Positions 17,115 through 26,524 of a stretch of DNA of 64,000 nt are shown here, piece by piece. Location of the stretch: contig JAWKTX010000009.1 of NCBI GenBank assembly GCA_041398825.1, positions 248,001 through 312,000 on the forward strand. Direction: 5' to 3'. The DNA comes from Planctomycetaceae bacterium. GTDB taxonomy: Bacteria; Planctomycetota; Planctomycetia; Planctomycetales; Planctomycetaceae. The notes beneath the pieces were generated by a model. The model saw only the letters and a list, made by a program, of their open reading frames with translations. It searched no databases and had not been told where the DNA came from. Numbering within the stretch: position 1 is the stretch's first letter; each line of letters begins with the position of its first letter. The position numbers and the translations under genes were made by a program.

Positions 17115-18851
17115 TCAAACTGAAAATCCGTTGACAACAGAGACAGTGATCAGACTACAGACGATTTGGAGTCCGATCAGTATGGAAAAGTTTGTCTTAT
17201 CGCTTTCGTAAGACGCCTGCCCCGATCCGGATTGCCCGAACGGCAAATGCCTGAAGCTGCAGCCGGCAACGATCGCAATCCAGGGAACAAGGAAACACCA
17301 TAATCTGGCGGCTTCTCCCATATTCTTGCCGGATAGCCACAGGATGACCCATGTTGCGGCCATCGAAACCATCAGTGCGCTGCAGGCAGAGTCGATTGCG
17401 GGCACACCAGGATTCGGCTTTGATGGCGACCCAGCTTCATTGGGATCCTGTTCCAGGGTGCCTGCGCGCACTTTCACAAGTTGTTGATCCGTTGACGGAA
17501 TCATGGAAGATGAACGATTCGATCGAAGATTCCGGAGCAGGATCCTGAAAGAGTCAAAGACGTTTCTTCCGCCCGCCAGCATCAAAGCCCCGCCAACTGC
17601 CAGCGTCAATTCAAGTGGATTCACAAGAGTCCAGATCCACCACGTTCGGGGGGAAGTTTCGTAGAACCCCTCGTGATTCATTAGATTCATTCGCCAGACG
17701 TTCAGCAGATTGCAGTCTGTTATGACGTCGAAAAGCAGGACGCAGCCAGCCCAGGAGAGAACCATCATGCCCACGGCAGCAAAAATCGATCGCGGCCGGG
17801 TCGCCTGATTCTGGCCGAGTTGCAACACGGCGAAGGCGAAGGCCACGACAATGCAGGGGAGGTGGGCCAGGCTCAGGAGCATCCCTGCAAACAACAGAAT
17901 TCCGGCAGCCAATGAACTGAGAATTCTGACACGCAAGTGAGAAGTCAGTCCCGCGACGACAGTCAGCCAAAGAAACAGAGTCCCTGTGAAGGCAAAAATG
18001 ACATCGGACTTGGGTGTGAAGATAACAAGTGTTGGGATAGTGGCGCACAAACATGCCGCTCTCCATCCGGAAGTTCGACCAGCAATGGTCGATGCCAGCA
18101 GATACACTGGAATCACAGACATGGCGGCAAACAGAATGCTGATTGACGAGACCAGCTGTAAGGCTGCCAGTTCCGCCTGCGAAAGGGGCCGATTCATTCT
18201 GGCGGTGGCTTCCAGCTCACGGAACAAGATTTCTGTTTCGCGACTCCGGATGTTTCTCAGAACGTCGACAAAACTATCCTGATTGTGCGTCAGGTTCAGA
18301 GCCGTGACGCACAGCATGAAGAGTCCTGGTGGGTGTGTTCCGACATGCAATACGTCTCCTTCTGCCATCCGCTCCTCGTACCCGGTCAGCAGTTCGTCCA
18401 TCGAATTAATTTTGAAAGCGGCTTCATAGAAATAGCCGGACGCAAACCTGTCGTAAACAATCCACCACGACTTCACTTCGCGATGGGGCGTTGGCGCCGA
18501 ACGCCCTGCTGCATTCTGCCAGGCAACCGTCAACAGAGTCAGAGCGATAATCAGCAGTGCGTGGCGAATCTGTCCGTATTTCGAGATGCGGCGATCACCA
18601 AAGACAGCCAGTATGAAAAGCAATATCCCCACAACAATGCCCGGCAGAAATCGATCCATCCATTCGCCAGCTGAACTGGCGAACGCATGCCTCGTCCATG
18701 TCCATTCGTCTGGGACTCCAAGCGGAATGAATGGGCAAAGCAGAATCGCAAGCGTGGCGACGGATGCCAATACCAGCGTGATTCGCCAGCAATACGCACC
18801 AGACACCAGACGGGAGGGTTGGTCTGCGGCCACGATGGGCTCGACATGCAT
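17115..18851 (-). CDS. Polytopic membrane protein, GT-C glycosyltransferase-like
   Basis: A 578-residue protein with about ten hydrophobic segments. A soluble loop after the second or third helix carries GDVLHVGTHPPGLFML, reminiscent of the acidic-loop and His/Pro motifs of GT-C enzymes, which transfer sugars from lipid carriers outside the membrane. I cannot name the family. A hydrophilic, low-complexity insertion (about 430-470) precedes the last helices. Its ATG shares one base with the TAA of the preceding lactonase gene (TAATG), so the two are translationally coupled. The coupling suggests related extracytoplasmic sugar work but does not prove it. Confidence 0.75.
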   Translation of the reverse strand: MHVEPIVAADQPSRLVSGAYCWRITLVLASVATLAILLCPFIPLGVPDEWTWTRHAFASSAGEWMDRFLPGIVVGILLFILAVFGDRRISKYGQIRHALLIIALTLLTVAWQNAAGRSAPTPHREVKSWWIVYDRFASGYFYEAAFKINSMDELLTGYEERMAEGDVLHVGTHPPGLFMLCVTALNLTHNQDSFVDVLRNIRSRETEILFRELEATARMNRPLSQAELAALQLVSSISILFAAMSVIPVYLLASTIAGRTSGWRAACLCATIPTLVIFTPKSDVIFAFTGTLFLWLTVVAGLTSHLRVRILSSLAAGILLFAGMLLSLAHLPCIVVAFAFAVLQLGQNQATRPRSIFAAVGMMVLSWAGCVLLFDVITDCNLLNVWRMNLMNHEGFYETSPRTWWIWTLVNPLELTLAVGGALMLAGGRNVFDSFRILLRNLRSNRSSSMIPSTDQQLVKVRAGTLEQDPNEAGSPSKPNPGVPAIDSACSALMVSMAATWVILWLSGKNMGEAARLWCFLVPWIAIVAGCSFRHLPFGQSGSGQASYESDKTNFSILIGLQIVCSLITVSVVNGFSV

Positions 18852-20131
18852 TAGCGGTCAATTTCCAGAAACGCGATCATCGATGGATTGCCAACTGCAC
18901 CGTAATCGCCCGTAAATTCAAGCTTTCCGGTTTCCCGATCGACCTGAAACACCGCGACATGATCTGCCCGCTGATTGCAGCAGTACAGGAACGTTCCACT
19001 CGGGTCGATGCTGAAACTGCGGGGATAATTGCCGCGAGTCCAGACGTCGTCCACATGCGACAGCGTTCCGTCAGCACCAACAGCAAAGACTCCAATACTG
19101 TCATGCAATCGATTGCCAGCATACAGGTACCGGCCATCTGAACTGACGAGTACCTCAGAACAGAAGTTGCTGCCCACAAATCTCTCAGGAAGTGTGGAGA
19201 TGGTCTGCCGAGGGGTCAGTTGGCCGGACTCTTTTTCGTAGTCGAACACGACAAGCGTCGATCCTTCTTCCTGAATGGAATAGAACCATTTGCCGTTGGG
19301 ATGAAAGTAGAAGTGTCGTGGCCCATCTCCGGGCGGCAATTCAACAAACGGTTGTATTGCGGGCGACAGAGTTCCATTCTCTGCGTCGAATGCCCAGATG
19401 AAGATGCGATCCAGGCCCAGGTCGACATGAAGGACATACCGCCCATCCGGTGAAGATTCGATCATGTGCGCGTGGGTTCGGTCATGTCCACTGAATGCGA
19501 AGCTTCCCGGAGGAGCGTTGACAGCTCGCGTTGGTCCAATCTTTCCTTCGTCATTTTTTACGTCACTCGCATCTGCAAGTGTGCCGTCTTTAAGGATCGG
19601 AAATACGGCAACAGATCCACCGAAGTAGTTGGCCACCAACAGAAATTTGCCGGATGGATGGATGCTCACATAAGTCGGTCCAGCGCCGCCCGCCTTGACC
19701 GAATTCAGCATTCGCAATTGCCCGTTGCTTTTGTCGATGGCAAATGAGCTTACGGAGCCCTGTTTGTCATTGCCGACCCGATCGGTCTCATTTGCGGAAT
19801 AAAGCCGATCTCCGGATCGGTTAATGGTAACGCAGCTGGGGCTGGTTCCGAGATCGAATGTTCCCGCCGGAATCATCGCGCCAGACTGGCGATTAATCTC
19901 GAAAATATGAATACCACGACCATTGCCCGGAGGAAGGTCGACCTGAGTCGGCAGCGTATCCTTCAGGGGCGAGCTGAAAGTACCGACATACGCGAAGAGA
20001 CGTGAGTTCTGTTGCCCACTGGGAATCGCCATGGTGTGGCAGGACGCAAATATTCTTGACAACCCAGCGGTGATGCCCAGCGAGGCTGCGCTGCCGACGA
20101 ATTGCCGCCTGGAATACGGACTGGTGTGCAT
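18851..20131 (-). CDS. Exported lactonase-family beta-propeller (6-phosphogluconolactonase-like)
   Basis: A 426-residue protein with a Tat-type signal (SPYSRRQFVGSAASLGITAG) followed by a seven-blade propeller of the lactonase family. Repeated blade signatures are TSPSCVTINRSGDRLYSANE, GPTYVSIHPSGKFLLVANY, GDGPRHFYFHPNGKWFYS and EVLVSSDGRYLYAGNR. The family includes the YbhE-type 6-phosphogluconolactonases and related cyclic-ester hydrolases; an exported copy would act on extracytoplasmic sugar lactones. It starts with ATG at 20131 in a 217-bp divergent region opposite the GT4 gene. The downstream membrane-protein gene overlaps its stop codon by one base. Confidence 0.87.
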   Translation of the reverse strand: MHTSPYSRRQFVGSAASLGITAGLSRIFASCHTMAIPSGQQNSRLFAYVGTFSSPLKDTLPTQVDLPPGNGRGIHIFEINRQSGAMIPAGTFDLGTSPSCVTINRSGDRLYSANETDRVGNDKQGSVSSFAIDKSNGQLRMLNSVKAGGAGPTYVSIHPSGKFLLVANYFGGSVAVFPILKDGTLADASDVKNDEGKIGPTRAVNAPPGSFAFSGHDRTHAHMIESSPDGRYVLHVDLGLDRIFIWAFDAENGTLSPAIQPFVELPPGDGPRHFYFHPNGKWFYSIQEEGSTLVVFDYEKESGQLTPRQTISTLPERFVGSNFCSEVLVSSDGRYLYAGNRLHDSIGVFAVGADGTLSHVDDVWTRGNYPRSFSIDPSGTFLYCCNQRADHVAVFQVDRETGKLEFTGDYGAVGNPSMIAFLEIDR

Positions 20132-20348
20132 ATTATCATTCCGGTTGTTCGAGCAGGATCACTTTCGTACGCCATTTGTGGTCGCAGTATTGAATTATTC
20201 CACCAAATTCGCGAGCGAGAGATGAAACGCCCTGAGTATTTCCTACCGTGTCATCCCGGACAAACGTCCTGATCGATGTCCGTCGACTGGTCGACCGTTT
20301 CGGCGAGCCCCGCTGGAAAAATCCCAACCGCCAACACAGAATCATTCC

Positions 20349-21665
20349 ATGAAAGTTGCAATAATCACAGCCGGGGGGGCGGGGATGTTCTGCGGCTCAT
20401 GCATGCAGGACAATGCACTTGCTCGCGCTCTGCGGATAGCCGACGTGGACGCTGTGCTCATTCCTACTTACACGCCGATTCGTGTGGATGAAGAGAATGC
20501 CAGCAGCCCTAAAGTTTTCCTCGGCGGGATTAATGTTTACCTGGATTCCGTGGTTCCCGGTTGGCGGCGTCTGCCGCATTTCCTCAAATCATGGCTCGAT
20601 CACCCAGGTGTGATTCGGCAACTTTCCCGACTGAGCGGCAGTACGGACGCAGCCAGTCTCGGAAAATTGACCATTGATCTTCTTAGCGGTACGCACGGCC
20701 CGCAGCGCGGCGAGATTGTTCAGCTTGTTGACTACATCGTCGATGACCTGAAGCCGGATATCGTGGTGTTCAGTAACGCACTTCTGTCCGGTGTTGTTCC
20801 TCATTTACGCAGTCGGTTTCGCGGCAGGATTCTCACGCTGCTTCAGGGCGACGACATTTTTCTTGATGCTCTGAGACCACAATTCCGGCAGCCGGCATTA
20901 CGGCAGCTGACTGACAACTGTCGTTCTTTGGACGGAATACTGACTCACAGCCGGTATTACAGCAGCCACATGAGGGATTACCTTTCCCTGCAAGGCATGG
21001 AATTTCGTGAAATTCCGCTCACCATGGATGGGTGGCATGTTGAAGAAAAACAAGCCAAAACCGAAATACAGGCGGATGGGGACAAGGGCCGTGTGAATAT
21101 TGGCTATTTCGCACGAGTCTGTCCCGAGAAGGGCGTTCAGCACTTCCTGGATGCGGCCCGGCAGTTGCTTCCGATCTATCCTGACGTGGACTTTACGATC
21201 GCCGGATTTTTACCACAGCAACACCGGCACTGGTTTGACTCATTGCTTGCAGGAGTGCAGAAGGACGTCCCTTCAGACAGGTTGCGGTGGCTTGGTAGTC
21301 CTTCGACAAGGAGTGAGAAGTTCAAAATCCTGCAGGCGTTCGACTTATTGTTTATTCCTGCGGATTACCACGAACCTAAGGGACTGTACGTCATTGAGGC
21401 GGCTCTGCTGGGTGTTCCGTCGCTGCTTCCCGCTCATGGAGCATTTCCTGAACGCATTGCCGACCTGGGAGCAGGCTGGTTATTCGATTCCAGTTGCAAA
21501 CCGCCGCATGGTGAATCTTCGGTCCGGAAGCTCGAGGATTTTGTGACGACCTACACGCGGAATATGGATTCTGATTGTAAATCCAGGTTGATCGAATCGG
21601 CTACGAGGCTGCATTCCATGCAGAGCACCGGACCAGTCGTGCGTTCTGTGCTGGAGTCTTTCTGA
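20349..21665 (+). CDS. GT4-type glycosyltransferase
   Basis: A 438-residue protein with two Rossmann lobes. The N-terminal lobe opens MKVAIITAGGAGMFCGSCMQDNALARALR; the C-terminal lobe carries GYFARVCPEKGVQHFLDA and the retaining-transferase acidic motif AFDLLFIPADYHEPKGLYVIEAALLGVPSLLP (the E-x7-E region). These fit family GT4, which uses nucleotide-activated sugars to build glycolipids or polysaccharides in the cytoplasm or at the inner membrane. The Cys pair near the N-terminus (CGSC) is a notable detail. It starts at 20349 and faces the lactonase gene. A weak hairpin and short direct repeats follow its stop. Confidence 0.88.
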   Translation: MKVAIITAGGAGMFCGSCMQDNALARALRIADVDAVLIPTYTPIRVDEENASSPKVFLGGINVYLDSVVPGWRRLPHFLKSWLDHPGVIRQLSRLSGSTDAASLGKLTIDLLSGTHGPQRGEIVQLVDYIVDDLKPDIVVFSNALLSGVVPHLRSRFRGRILTLLQGDDIFLDALRPQFRQPALRQLTDNCRSLDGILTHSRYYSSHMRDYLSLQGMEFREIPLTMDGWHVEEKQAKTEIQADGDKGRVNIGYFARVCPEKGVQHFLDAARQLLPIYPDVDFTIAGFLPQQHRHWFDSLLAGVQKDVPSDRLRWLGSPSTRSEKFKILQAFDLLFIPADYHEPKGLYVIEAALLGVPSLLPAHGAFPERIADLGAGWLFDSSCKPPHGESSVRKLEDFVTTYTRNMDSDCKSRLIESATRLHSMQSTGPVVRSVLESF

Positions 21666-21667
21666 AA

Positions 21668-21731
21668 CTCGCGCGGTCTCGAATTCGAACAGTCTCAACT
21701 GGATTTCGCACAGTCTGCAATTCGAACAGGC
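21668..21731. repeat. Four degenerate short direct repeats
   Basis: After the GT4 stop, four imperfect copies follow at roughly 16-21 nt spacing: ACTCGCGCGGTCTCG, AATTCGAACAGTCTC, ATTTCGCACAGTCTG and AATTCGAACAGGCCC. They share TTCGnACAGtCT. They may be a binding array or simply local duplication. Confidence 0.4.
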
Positions 21732-21759
21732 CCGACCATAAGAAGTCAGGCGTCGGGCC
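21729..21759. terminator. Hairpin between convergent GT4 and dehydrogenase genes
   Basis: GGCCCGAC (21729-21736) pairs perfectly with GTCGGGCC (21752-21759), with a 15-nt loop. It lies between two convergent genes and could end transcripts from both strands. No T-run follows on either strand, so this is tentative. Confidence 0.45.
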
Positions 21760-21783
21760 ATTCGACAGCGATCAGTGAGGCAC

Positions 21784-23220
21784 TTAGTGAGCTGGCGGCA
21801 TGCTGTTCTGGAATGCGCGGTTGCGAAACAGGAAGTCGATGATATTACCTTCGTGTGGCTGCAGCCAGTTCAAAGCGCAGGTTGGTATCGGACCGATATT
21901 CAGTCGATCAATGTGTCTCGCGTCAACCAGTTCCTGTGTCCATTTCGGATCTTCAGTGATTGCGGTTCCAACCAGTGTGGAACCGATCTTTTTCAGCATC
22001 TGGTTCTGAGGACATTTCACCACAGACACGAATGGAAACATGTACTCCGTATTTGCCATTTTGTCGTCAGGATCACTGACGTGCAGAACGGTCGGGCGAA
22101 GATAGTCACAGCGTTCTTTGGGAATCCATCGATCACCGTCCCGATATTTGGCCGTCATCTCTGTGACGGCAGCAGATTCGCAACCTTCGTCGATCTGACG
22201 GTTCATGGCTTCGGCAGCACCTGCCATCGTATTCGCAGCAAGAGCGGCATTGGGATCGGTGGTTGGCAAAGCTGTGATCGGGCCCAGCTGTTTTGCAATC
22301 GCATCCGCGATCTCTTCTGTGTGGCGAGATGCCCAGATTCCCGAGCAATTAATGCAGCTGCGACCGCCGTTAATCAGGACGCTCTTCACCAGGATGTCCA
22401 GATAATCTTCCCAGCGGTCGACAACGTCGTCGCCGAGCATGATCTTACTGAATCCTGGACCATGAGCCTGAACCCGGGGATTGCCAGCGTATTTCTCGAC
22501 CGTGGCGGTACCCCCGAAAATCATCGCACGCTGGCATGTTTCCAGTACTTTGTTTCCGACATCGTGTGGCCCGGGATACAGTGAAAATGCTTCCCTCGGG
22601 ACGCCAGCTGCCGCAAATGCTTCGTACATGCGATACGGAGTCCATGGTTCTGAGGACCCCGGCTTCAGAACCAATCCAACCTGCAGAGGAATCGCCGGAA
22701 GCCATAGTGTGTGAACACCAGGAGAATTCGATGGTAACACGAGCCCCAGAACCGGAGTGGTGCTTTGATAGCTCACCATCACCCCGCGACTTTCCATGCC
22801 GTATCCACGCGAAAGAATTTCGAGTGGCAGACCCCGTGTCAACGCATCCAGCATCGCGCCCATATTGCTGAGCACGAACGCATTCTTGCTCATGTTGGCT
22901 CGTGCCATGTTGAGCGGAAGACCCGTAGTTGCCGATTGAATCGAGCAGAATTCTTCCGGCGTCTGTGTGCCGTTACCCATCGGCAATGTTGCGGTCAGAA
23001 ACAAGTCCGCCGCTTTCACGCACATGTCGATCAGATCGGCGGGCTGGAACTGACGAAGTACTTCTCGTGCTTTGTCTGCTTTCCGCATGTCCATTTGCAC
23101 CAGGCCTGCATTGGCCTGATGCATCTGAGCCATGACTTCTCCGGTTTCAAAATGAACTACGTCCGCCTTTTCGAGCGACTCGTAAGGCTTACCCCAACGG
23201 ATAACTGGAATTTCAAGCAT
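21784..23220 (-). CDS. Aldehyde dehydrogenase-fold protein (possible acyl reductase)
   Basis: A 478-residue protein of the aldehyde dehydrogenase superfamily. The NAD-binding region includes LGLVLPSNSPGVHTLWLPAI and the LKPGSSEPWTP segment (the KPSE-like motif). The nucleophile is expected in SVLINGGRSCINCSGIW, where Cys289 is in the usual position and a second cysteine, Cys292, is three residues on. The glycine-rich cofactor segment is MIFGGTATVEKY. Immediately upstream (23354-24448) is a LuxE-like acyl-activating enzyme, so I infer that it reduces an activated fatty acyl group to an aldehyde, as LuxC does, or oxidises that aldehyde. Sequence alone does not distinguish these. The start is ATG at 23220, without a clear Shine-Dalgarno sequence. 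Confidence 0.82.
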   Translation of the reverse strand: MLEIPVIRWGKPYESLEKADVVHFETGEVMAQMHQANAGLVQMDMRKADKAREVLRQFQPADLIDMCVKAADLFLTATLPMGNGTQTPEEFCSIQSATTGLPLNMARANMSKNAFVLSNMGAMLDALTRGLPLEILSRGYGMESRGVMVSYQSTTPVLGLVLPSNSPGVHTLWLPAIPLQVGLVLKPGSSEPWTPYRMYEAFAAAGVPREAFSLYPGPHDVGNKVLETCQRAMIFGGTATVEKYAGNPRVQAHGPGFSKIMLGDDVVDRWEDYLDILVKSVLINGGRSCINCSGIWASRHTEEIADAIAKQLGPITALPTTDPNAALAANTMAGAAEAMNRQIDEGCESAAVTEMTAKYRDGDRWIPKERCDYLRPTVLHVSDPDDKMANTEYMFPFVSVVKCPQNQMLKKIGSTLVGTAITEDPKWTQELVDARHIDRLNIGPIPTCALNWLQPHEGNIIDFLFRNRAFQNSMPPAH

Positions 23221-23353
23221 GGCAGAAGGTGCTGATTAAACAGAGAAATTTGAACTGAAATGCTTCGCAGTAAGCGTTTGCGTCGCAGGTTGCCAGAAAA
23301 GACGCCCGTGCGTGACAGATGACTCCGCTGGCTTCCGACGGTCACTGTGGCAG

Positions 23354-24448
23354 CTAGTAGACCCCAACAGTCGTTGTTTTTGCAAATACGTGGTAGGGGC
23401 GAACACTGCTGACGCCGTCCCAGGTGTATTTGTCACACGGTTTTTCTCTTTCGCCCTCATCGCGTTCGAGGAACCCGGGCACGAAGAGCTCTTTCGTCAG
23501 GGTATAGAGCTTTACTCGACCTGTTTCACCGTACCCAACGACCTTGTTGTGGTCGTCAAAATCCACGACCTCTACCACGGCACGTGGCTGCGGTGCATAG
23601 TACGTGATCTTGTAATTGTCAGCGGGGTCAAATGGCTTGCCGCATGCCAGCCCCATCAGCGTGTTGCCATAGGTCGGCGTGATGTAGACATTGGGACCGA
23701 GCAATTCTTCGCATGCGAACCGGAACCACTGCTGCGTAAACTCCGTACCACCACAGAAGATGCCTTTGATTCCGGCTTCTTCGATACTGCTGCCTTCATC
23801 CATCAGCCGCAGTGCCAGGGCTTCCAGTAGTTTCGGGGTGGTGAACATGCACTGGATGTCGTTATTTGCGGACAGGACGGTCATCGCCTGATCGATGACG
23901 TGAGCGCTGTATTCTTTCGCCTCTTCAACTTTCCCTTTCTTCAGGAGTTTGACGACCCACCGCGGATCCAGATCCACGCAGAAGCAAATGCCCCCCCTGT
24001 GTTGTGCCAGATGCTCAATTGCAAGGCGCAGCCTTCTTGGACCCGATGGGCCCAGCATGAGCCAGTTCGCCCCGCGCGGGAAACTTTCATCCGGTAACGT
24101 GTCGCTGAACATTTCGTAGTCGATCCAGTGGTCCTCGACGACAACGCGAGATTTCGGGATCCCCGTGGTGCCACCAGTTTCGAAAACATAGATTGGCTTG
24201 TCCTGATATGCTTTCGGTACCCATCTTCTCATGGGCCCGCCGCGAAGCCATTCATCCTCAAACAGAGGGAATTTCTTAAGATCGTCGAAGCAATTGACAT
24301 CTTTCAGAGGGTCGAAGTCAAAAGTTTTCTTTTTCTCAAGCCAGAACTCGCAGCCGGTCTCATCACTGAAATGCCACTGGACAATCTCACGAGTCTGTTG
24401 ATCGAGTTGCTGCTTTCGTTCCAGGCACTTTTCTTCAAGCGTAGCCAC
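23354..24448 (-). CDS. LuxE/PaaK-like acyl-activating (AMP-forming) enzyme
   Basis: A 364-residue member of the adenylate-forming family, in the short LuxE-like acyl-protein synthetase/phenylacetate-CoA-ligase-like layout. The phosphate-binding loop is ETGGTTGIPKSRVV (90-103); further on are CMFTTPKLLEAL, GIFCGGTEFTQQWF, and VYITPTYGNTLMG (the aromatic/Gly motif of the family). The C-terminal ends in a basic/aromatic segment. The start is GTG at 24448, with AAGGATG seven nt upstream. It would activate a carboxylic acid and pass it to a protein thiol or CoA. The gene order (this, then a dehydrogenase after 133 bp) resembles the LuxE-LuxC reductase pair. The acyl substrate is not known. Confidence 0.82.
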   Translation of the reverse strand: MATLEEKCLERKQQLDQQTREIVQWHFSDETGCEFWLEKKKTFDFDPLKDVNCFDDLKKFPLFEDEWLRGGPMRRWVPKAYQDKPIYVFETGGTTGIPKSRVVVEDHWIDYEMFSDTLPDESFPRGANWLMLGPSGPRRLRLAIEHLAQHRGGICFCVDLDPRWVVKLLKKGKVEEAKEYSAHVIDQAMTVLSANNDIQCMFTTPKLLEALALRLMDEGSSIEEAGIKGIFCGGTEFTQQWFRFACEELLGPNVYITPTYGNTLMGLACGKPFDPADNYKITYYAPQPRAVVEVVDFDDHNKVVGYGETGRVKLYTLTKELFVPGFLERDEGEREKPCDKYTWDGVSSVRPYHVFAKTTTVGVY

Positions 24449-25012
24449 AAAACATCCTTCTACAGAATCGAAGTCAAAATGTCGGGGATCTGCGACGCGG
24501 AACCGACAAAAAGTGGGATCTCTAACTATTTTTCGGGTGGAGTGTGAAAAACCACGGGGATTTCAGCCTCGCGCGGCCCGGTGTCAAAACCGCATCCACG
24601 AGGAAAACATGGTAGACACAATTTCTCATCTCTACCAACCGTTGAGCTGATTTCCCTCAAAACGACGTTGAATGAGATTCAGGAATTCACTTGCCGAATT
24701 GGTCGCTCTGGAAATTCGACAGAATCCTGATCGCTGGCCGTTGAAAAACGACGCGAAAGGCAACCGCACGCGTCAGAGAGGCACGTTTTTCAGCGTCGGC
24801 AATGTCCAGCGACCCATCTCTGACGGGTCGCGAAGTTGTTGAGCGGGCTGGCAGGATAGCGCAGTAACCGAGTCCTTGAAGATCCGGCTAAGCGGGAGGG
24901 TTCGTTAAAACAAGTGAAACACAAGTCTGACCCAGGGAACGAAGAATGTCGTTCGCAACCGCGTCATTACTCATTCCGTCATTTGATTTTGCCGTTCGTG
25001 ATCAGGCCTGCA
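24449..25012. other. Intergenic region, 564 bp, with nested hairpins
   Basis: The span separates the LuxE-like gene from the second symporter gene, both on the minus strand. At 24732-24811 nested inverted arms occur: CGCTGG/CCAGCG at the ends, GTTGAAAAACG (24740-24750) against CGTTTTTCAGC (24784-24794), and an inner GACGCG/CGCGTC stem (24750-24755 with 24769-24774). A second stem pairs GCGACCC (24809-24815) with GGGTCGC (24825-24831). The GTTnAAAAAC arms echo the repeats at 301 and 8763, but the core differs. The hairpins may terminate the symporter transcript. I see no gene. Confidence 0.5.
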
Positions 25013-26524
25013 CTACGCGTCCTCTGAACGCTGAAAGATGGCCCGGACACCAGAAAGTGCAATTCCCGTCACAAATACCGCCGCGGTACCTATGACGATG
25101 GCCATCAGAGGATGTACATACCCGCGGATCCACGCGATGGACGGTGGCGGATTGTCGAGGCTGGAGAGTGTGATGGCCCCGATGAAGGTGACTCCCACAA
25201 TGACGGCCGCCAGACTGACGAGGGTTCCCCGAACGCGAGTAAATCTGGCCAGCAACATTAACCCCAGTGTTCCGCCGCTCAAGACTCCTGAAATCTTCCA
25301 CCATGCATCCAGCATGGACTCAATTTTCGTCATCGCAATTGCACAACCAATGCCAGCTATCCCAAGCACGATGGTGATGTTACGCAGGAACCGTAGTTCG
25401 CTGGCATCCGCCGTGCGGCCCCAGAATCGCTGTCGCACATCGCAAAGAAGCAGGGTTGCAGAACTATTCAGCGATGAGTCGACGGTGCTCATCGCTGCTG
25501 CCAGGATTGCCGCGATGAGAAGCCCTGAAAGCCCCGGTGGTAACTCCGAAAGGATGAAAACGGGCAGTACTCGGTCGGATTTTATATCAGCCGGCAAAAC
25601 CCCGCTTCCCGTCGTTTGGTAAAACGCGAATAATGCGGTGCCCACGAAGAACAGGACTGCTGAAATCGGGATGTATCCCAATGCACCCATCCAAACGCTT
25701 TTTCGTGCAGACTGGTTCGAATCAGAAGCAAAGTAACGCTGAACGTAGGTTTGATCGGCAGCAAAATTCTGCACGTTGATGACCAGCCCGAACATCAGCG
25801 TCATCCAGAATGATGGTATTGCAAAGGTGCTTCCGTTGAACTCGGTGGAACCAAGCGACAGTTTGTTGACTGACTGGTGGCGAGCGATATCGATGATTCC
25901 AAAGAAACCTCCTGGTACCCGGCTGACCAACAACCCTGCACAGATAATGATTCCACCCACAAGAATGAGACTCTGCGCAACGTCCGTCCAAATGACCGCC
26001 TCGATGCCACCCGTCAGTGTGTAGACGATCACAAGAATTCCGATCGCGAGAATCAGCCAGTAGACGTCAATCGAAAGCAGCGTGCTCACTGCCAGAGACA
26101 CACCGTAAAGGATCGTTCCGGTTCGTCCAACGTGGTAGAGAACATTAAACAGAGCCGCATAAACGCGGGCCCAGGCTCCAAAACACTGTTCCAGAGGCTC
26201 GAAAGCGGAAACGCTTCCAGTCGCTCGAAACCACGGAACAAACCACTTTGTGGCAATCCACGCTGCCCACGGAAGCGACAGAGAAAACACGAATGGATTC
26301 CAATTGTCCGCAAAGGTCTTGCCTGGATTCGCGATGAAACTAATGCTGCTGACGAATGTTCCAATGATCGAAAGTCCAACTACCCACCCTGGCAGTGAGC
26401 CTCCGGCCACCATGAATTCGCCTGCGTTCTTTGTTCGCCTCGACATTAAACAGCCGAGGGCCGTTACAATGACGAGGTAGAGCAATATGATGATCAGATC
26501 GAGTGGATGCGTATGGCCAAACAT
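25013..26524 (-). CDS. Sodium/solute symporter (SSS family), second copy
   Basis: A 503-residue polytopic protein from the ATG at 26524. SSS landmarks include AGEFMVAGGSLPGWVVGLSI near the start, SSISFIANPGKTFADNW, TGGIEAVIWTDVAQSLILV, and NFAADQTYVQRYFASDS followed by an AAILAAAMSTVDSSLNSS segment. It is a different subgroup from the symporter at 6886. An in-frame TTG at 26560 adds 12 residues without an evident ribosome site. It is likely an importer for a sugar, organic acid or amino-sugar. It shares a 320-bp divergent region with the SDR gene at 26845; co-regulation is possible but not shown. Confidence 0.9.
   Translation of the reverse strand: MFGHTHPLDLIIILLYLVIVTALGCLMSRRTKNAGEFMVAGGSLPGWVVGLSIIGTFVSSISFIANPGKTFADNWNPFVFSLSLPWAAWIATKWFVPWFRATGSVSAFEPLEQCFGAWARVYAALFNVLYHVGRTGTILYGVSLAVSTLLSIDVYWLILAIGILVIVYTLTGGIEAVIWTDVAQSLILVGGIIICAGLLVSRVPGGFFGIIDIARHQSVNKLSLGSTEFNGSTFAIPSFWMTLMFGLVINVQNFAADQTYVQRYFASDSNQSARKSVWMGALGYIPISAVLFFVGTALFAFYQTTGSGVLPADIKSDRVLPVFILSELPPGLSGLLIAAILAAAMSTVDSSLNSSATLLLCDVRQRFWGRTADASELRFLRNITIVLGIAGIGCAIAMTKIESMLDAWWKISGVLSGGTLGLMLLARFTRVRGTLVSLAAVIVGVTFIGAITLSSLDNPPPSIAWIRGYVHPLMAIVIGTAAVFVTGIALSGVRAIFQRSEDA

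Noticed and set aside
22765..23235. 156-residue plus-strand frame opposite the dehydrogenase
   Set aside because: Shadow of the aldehyde-dehydrogenase-fold gene, whose motifs are on the minus strand.
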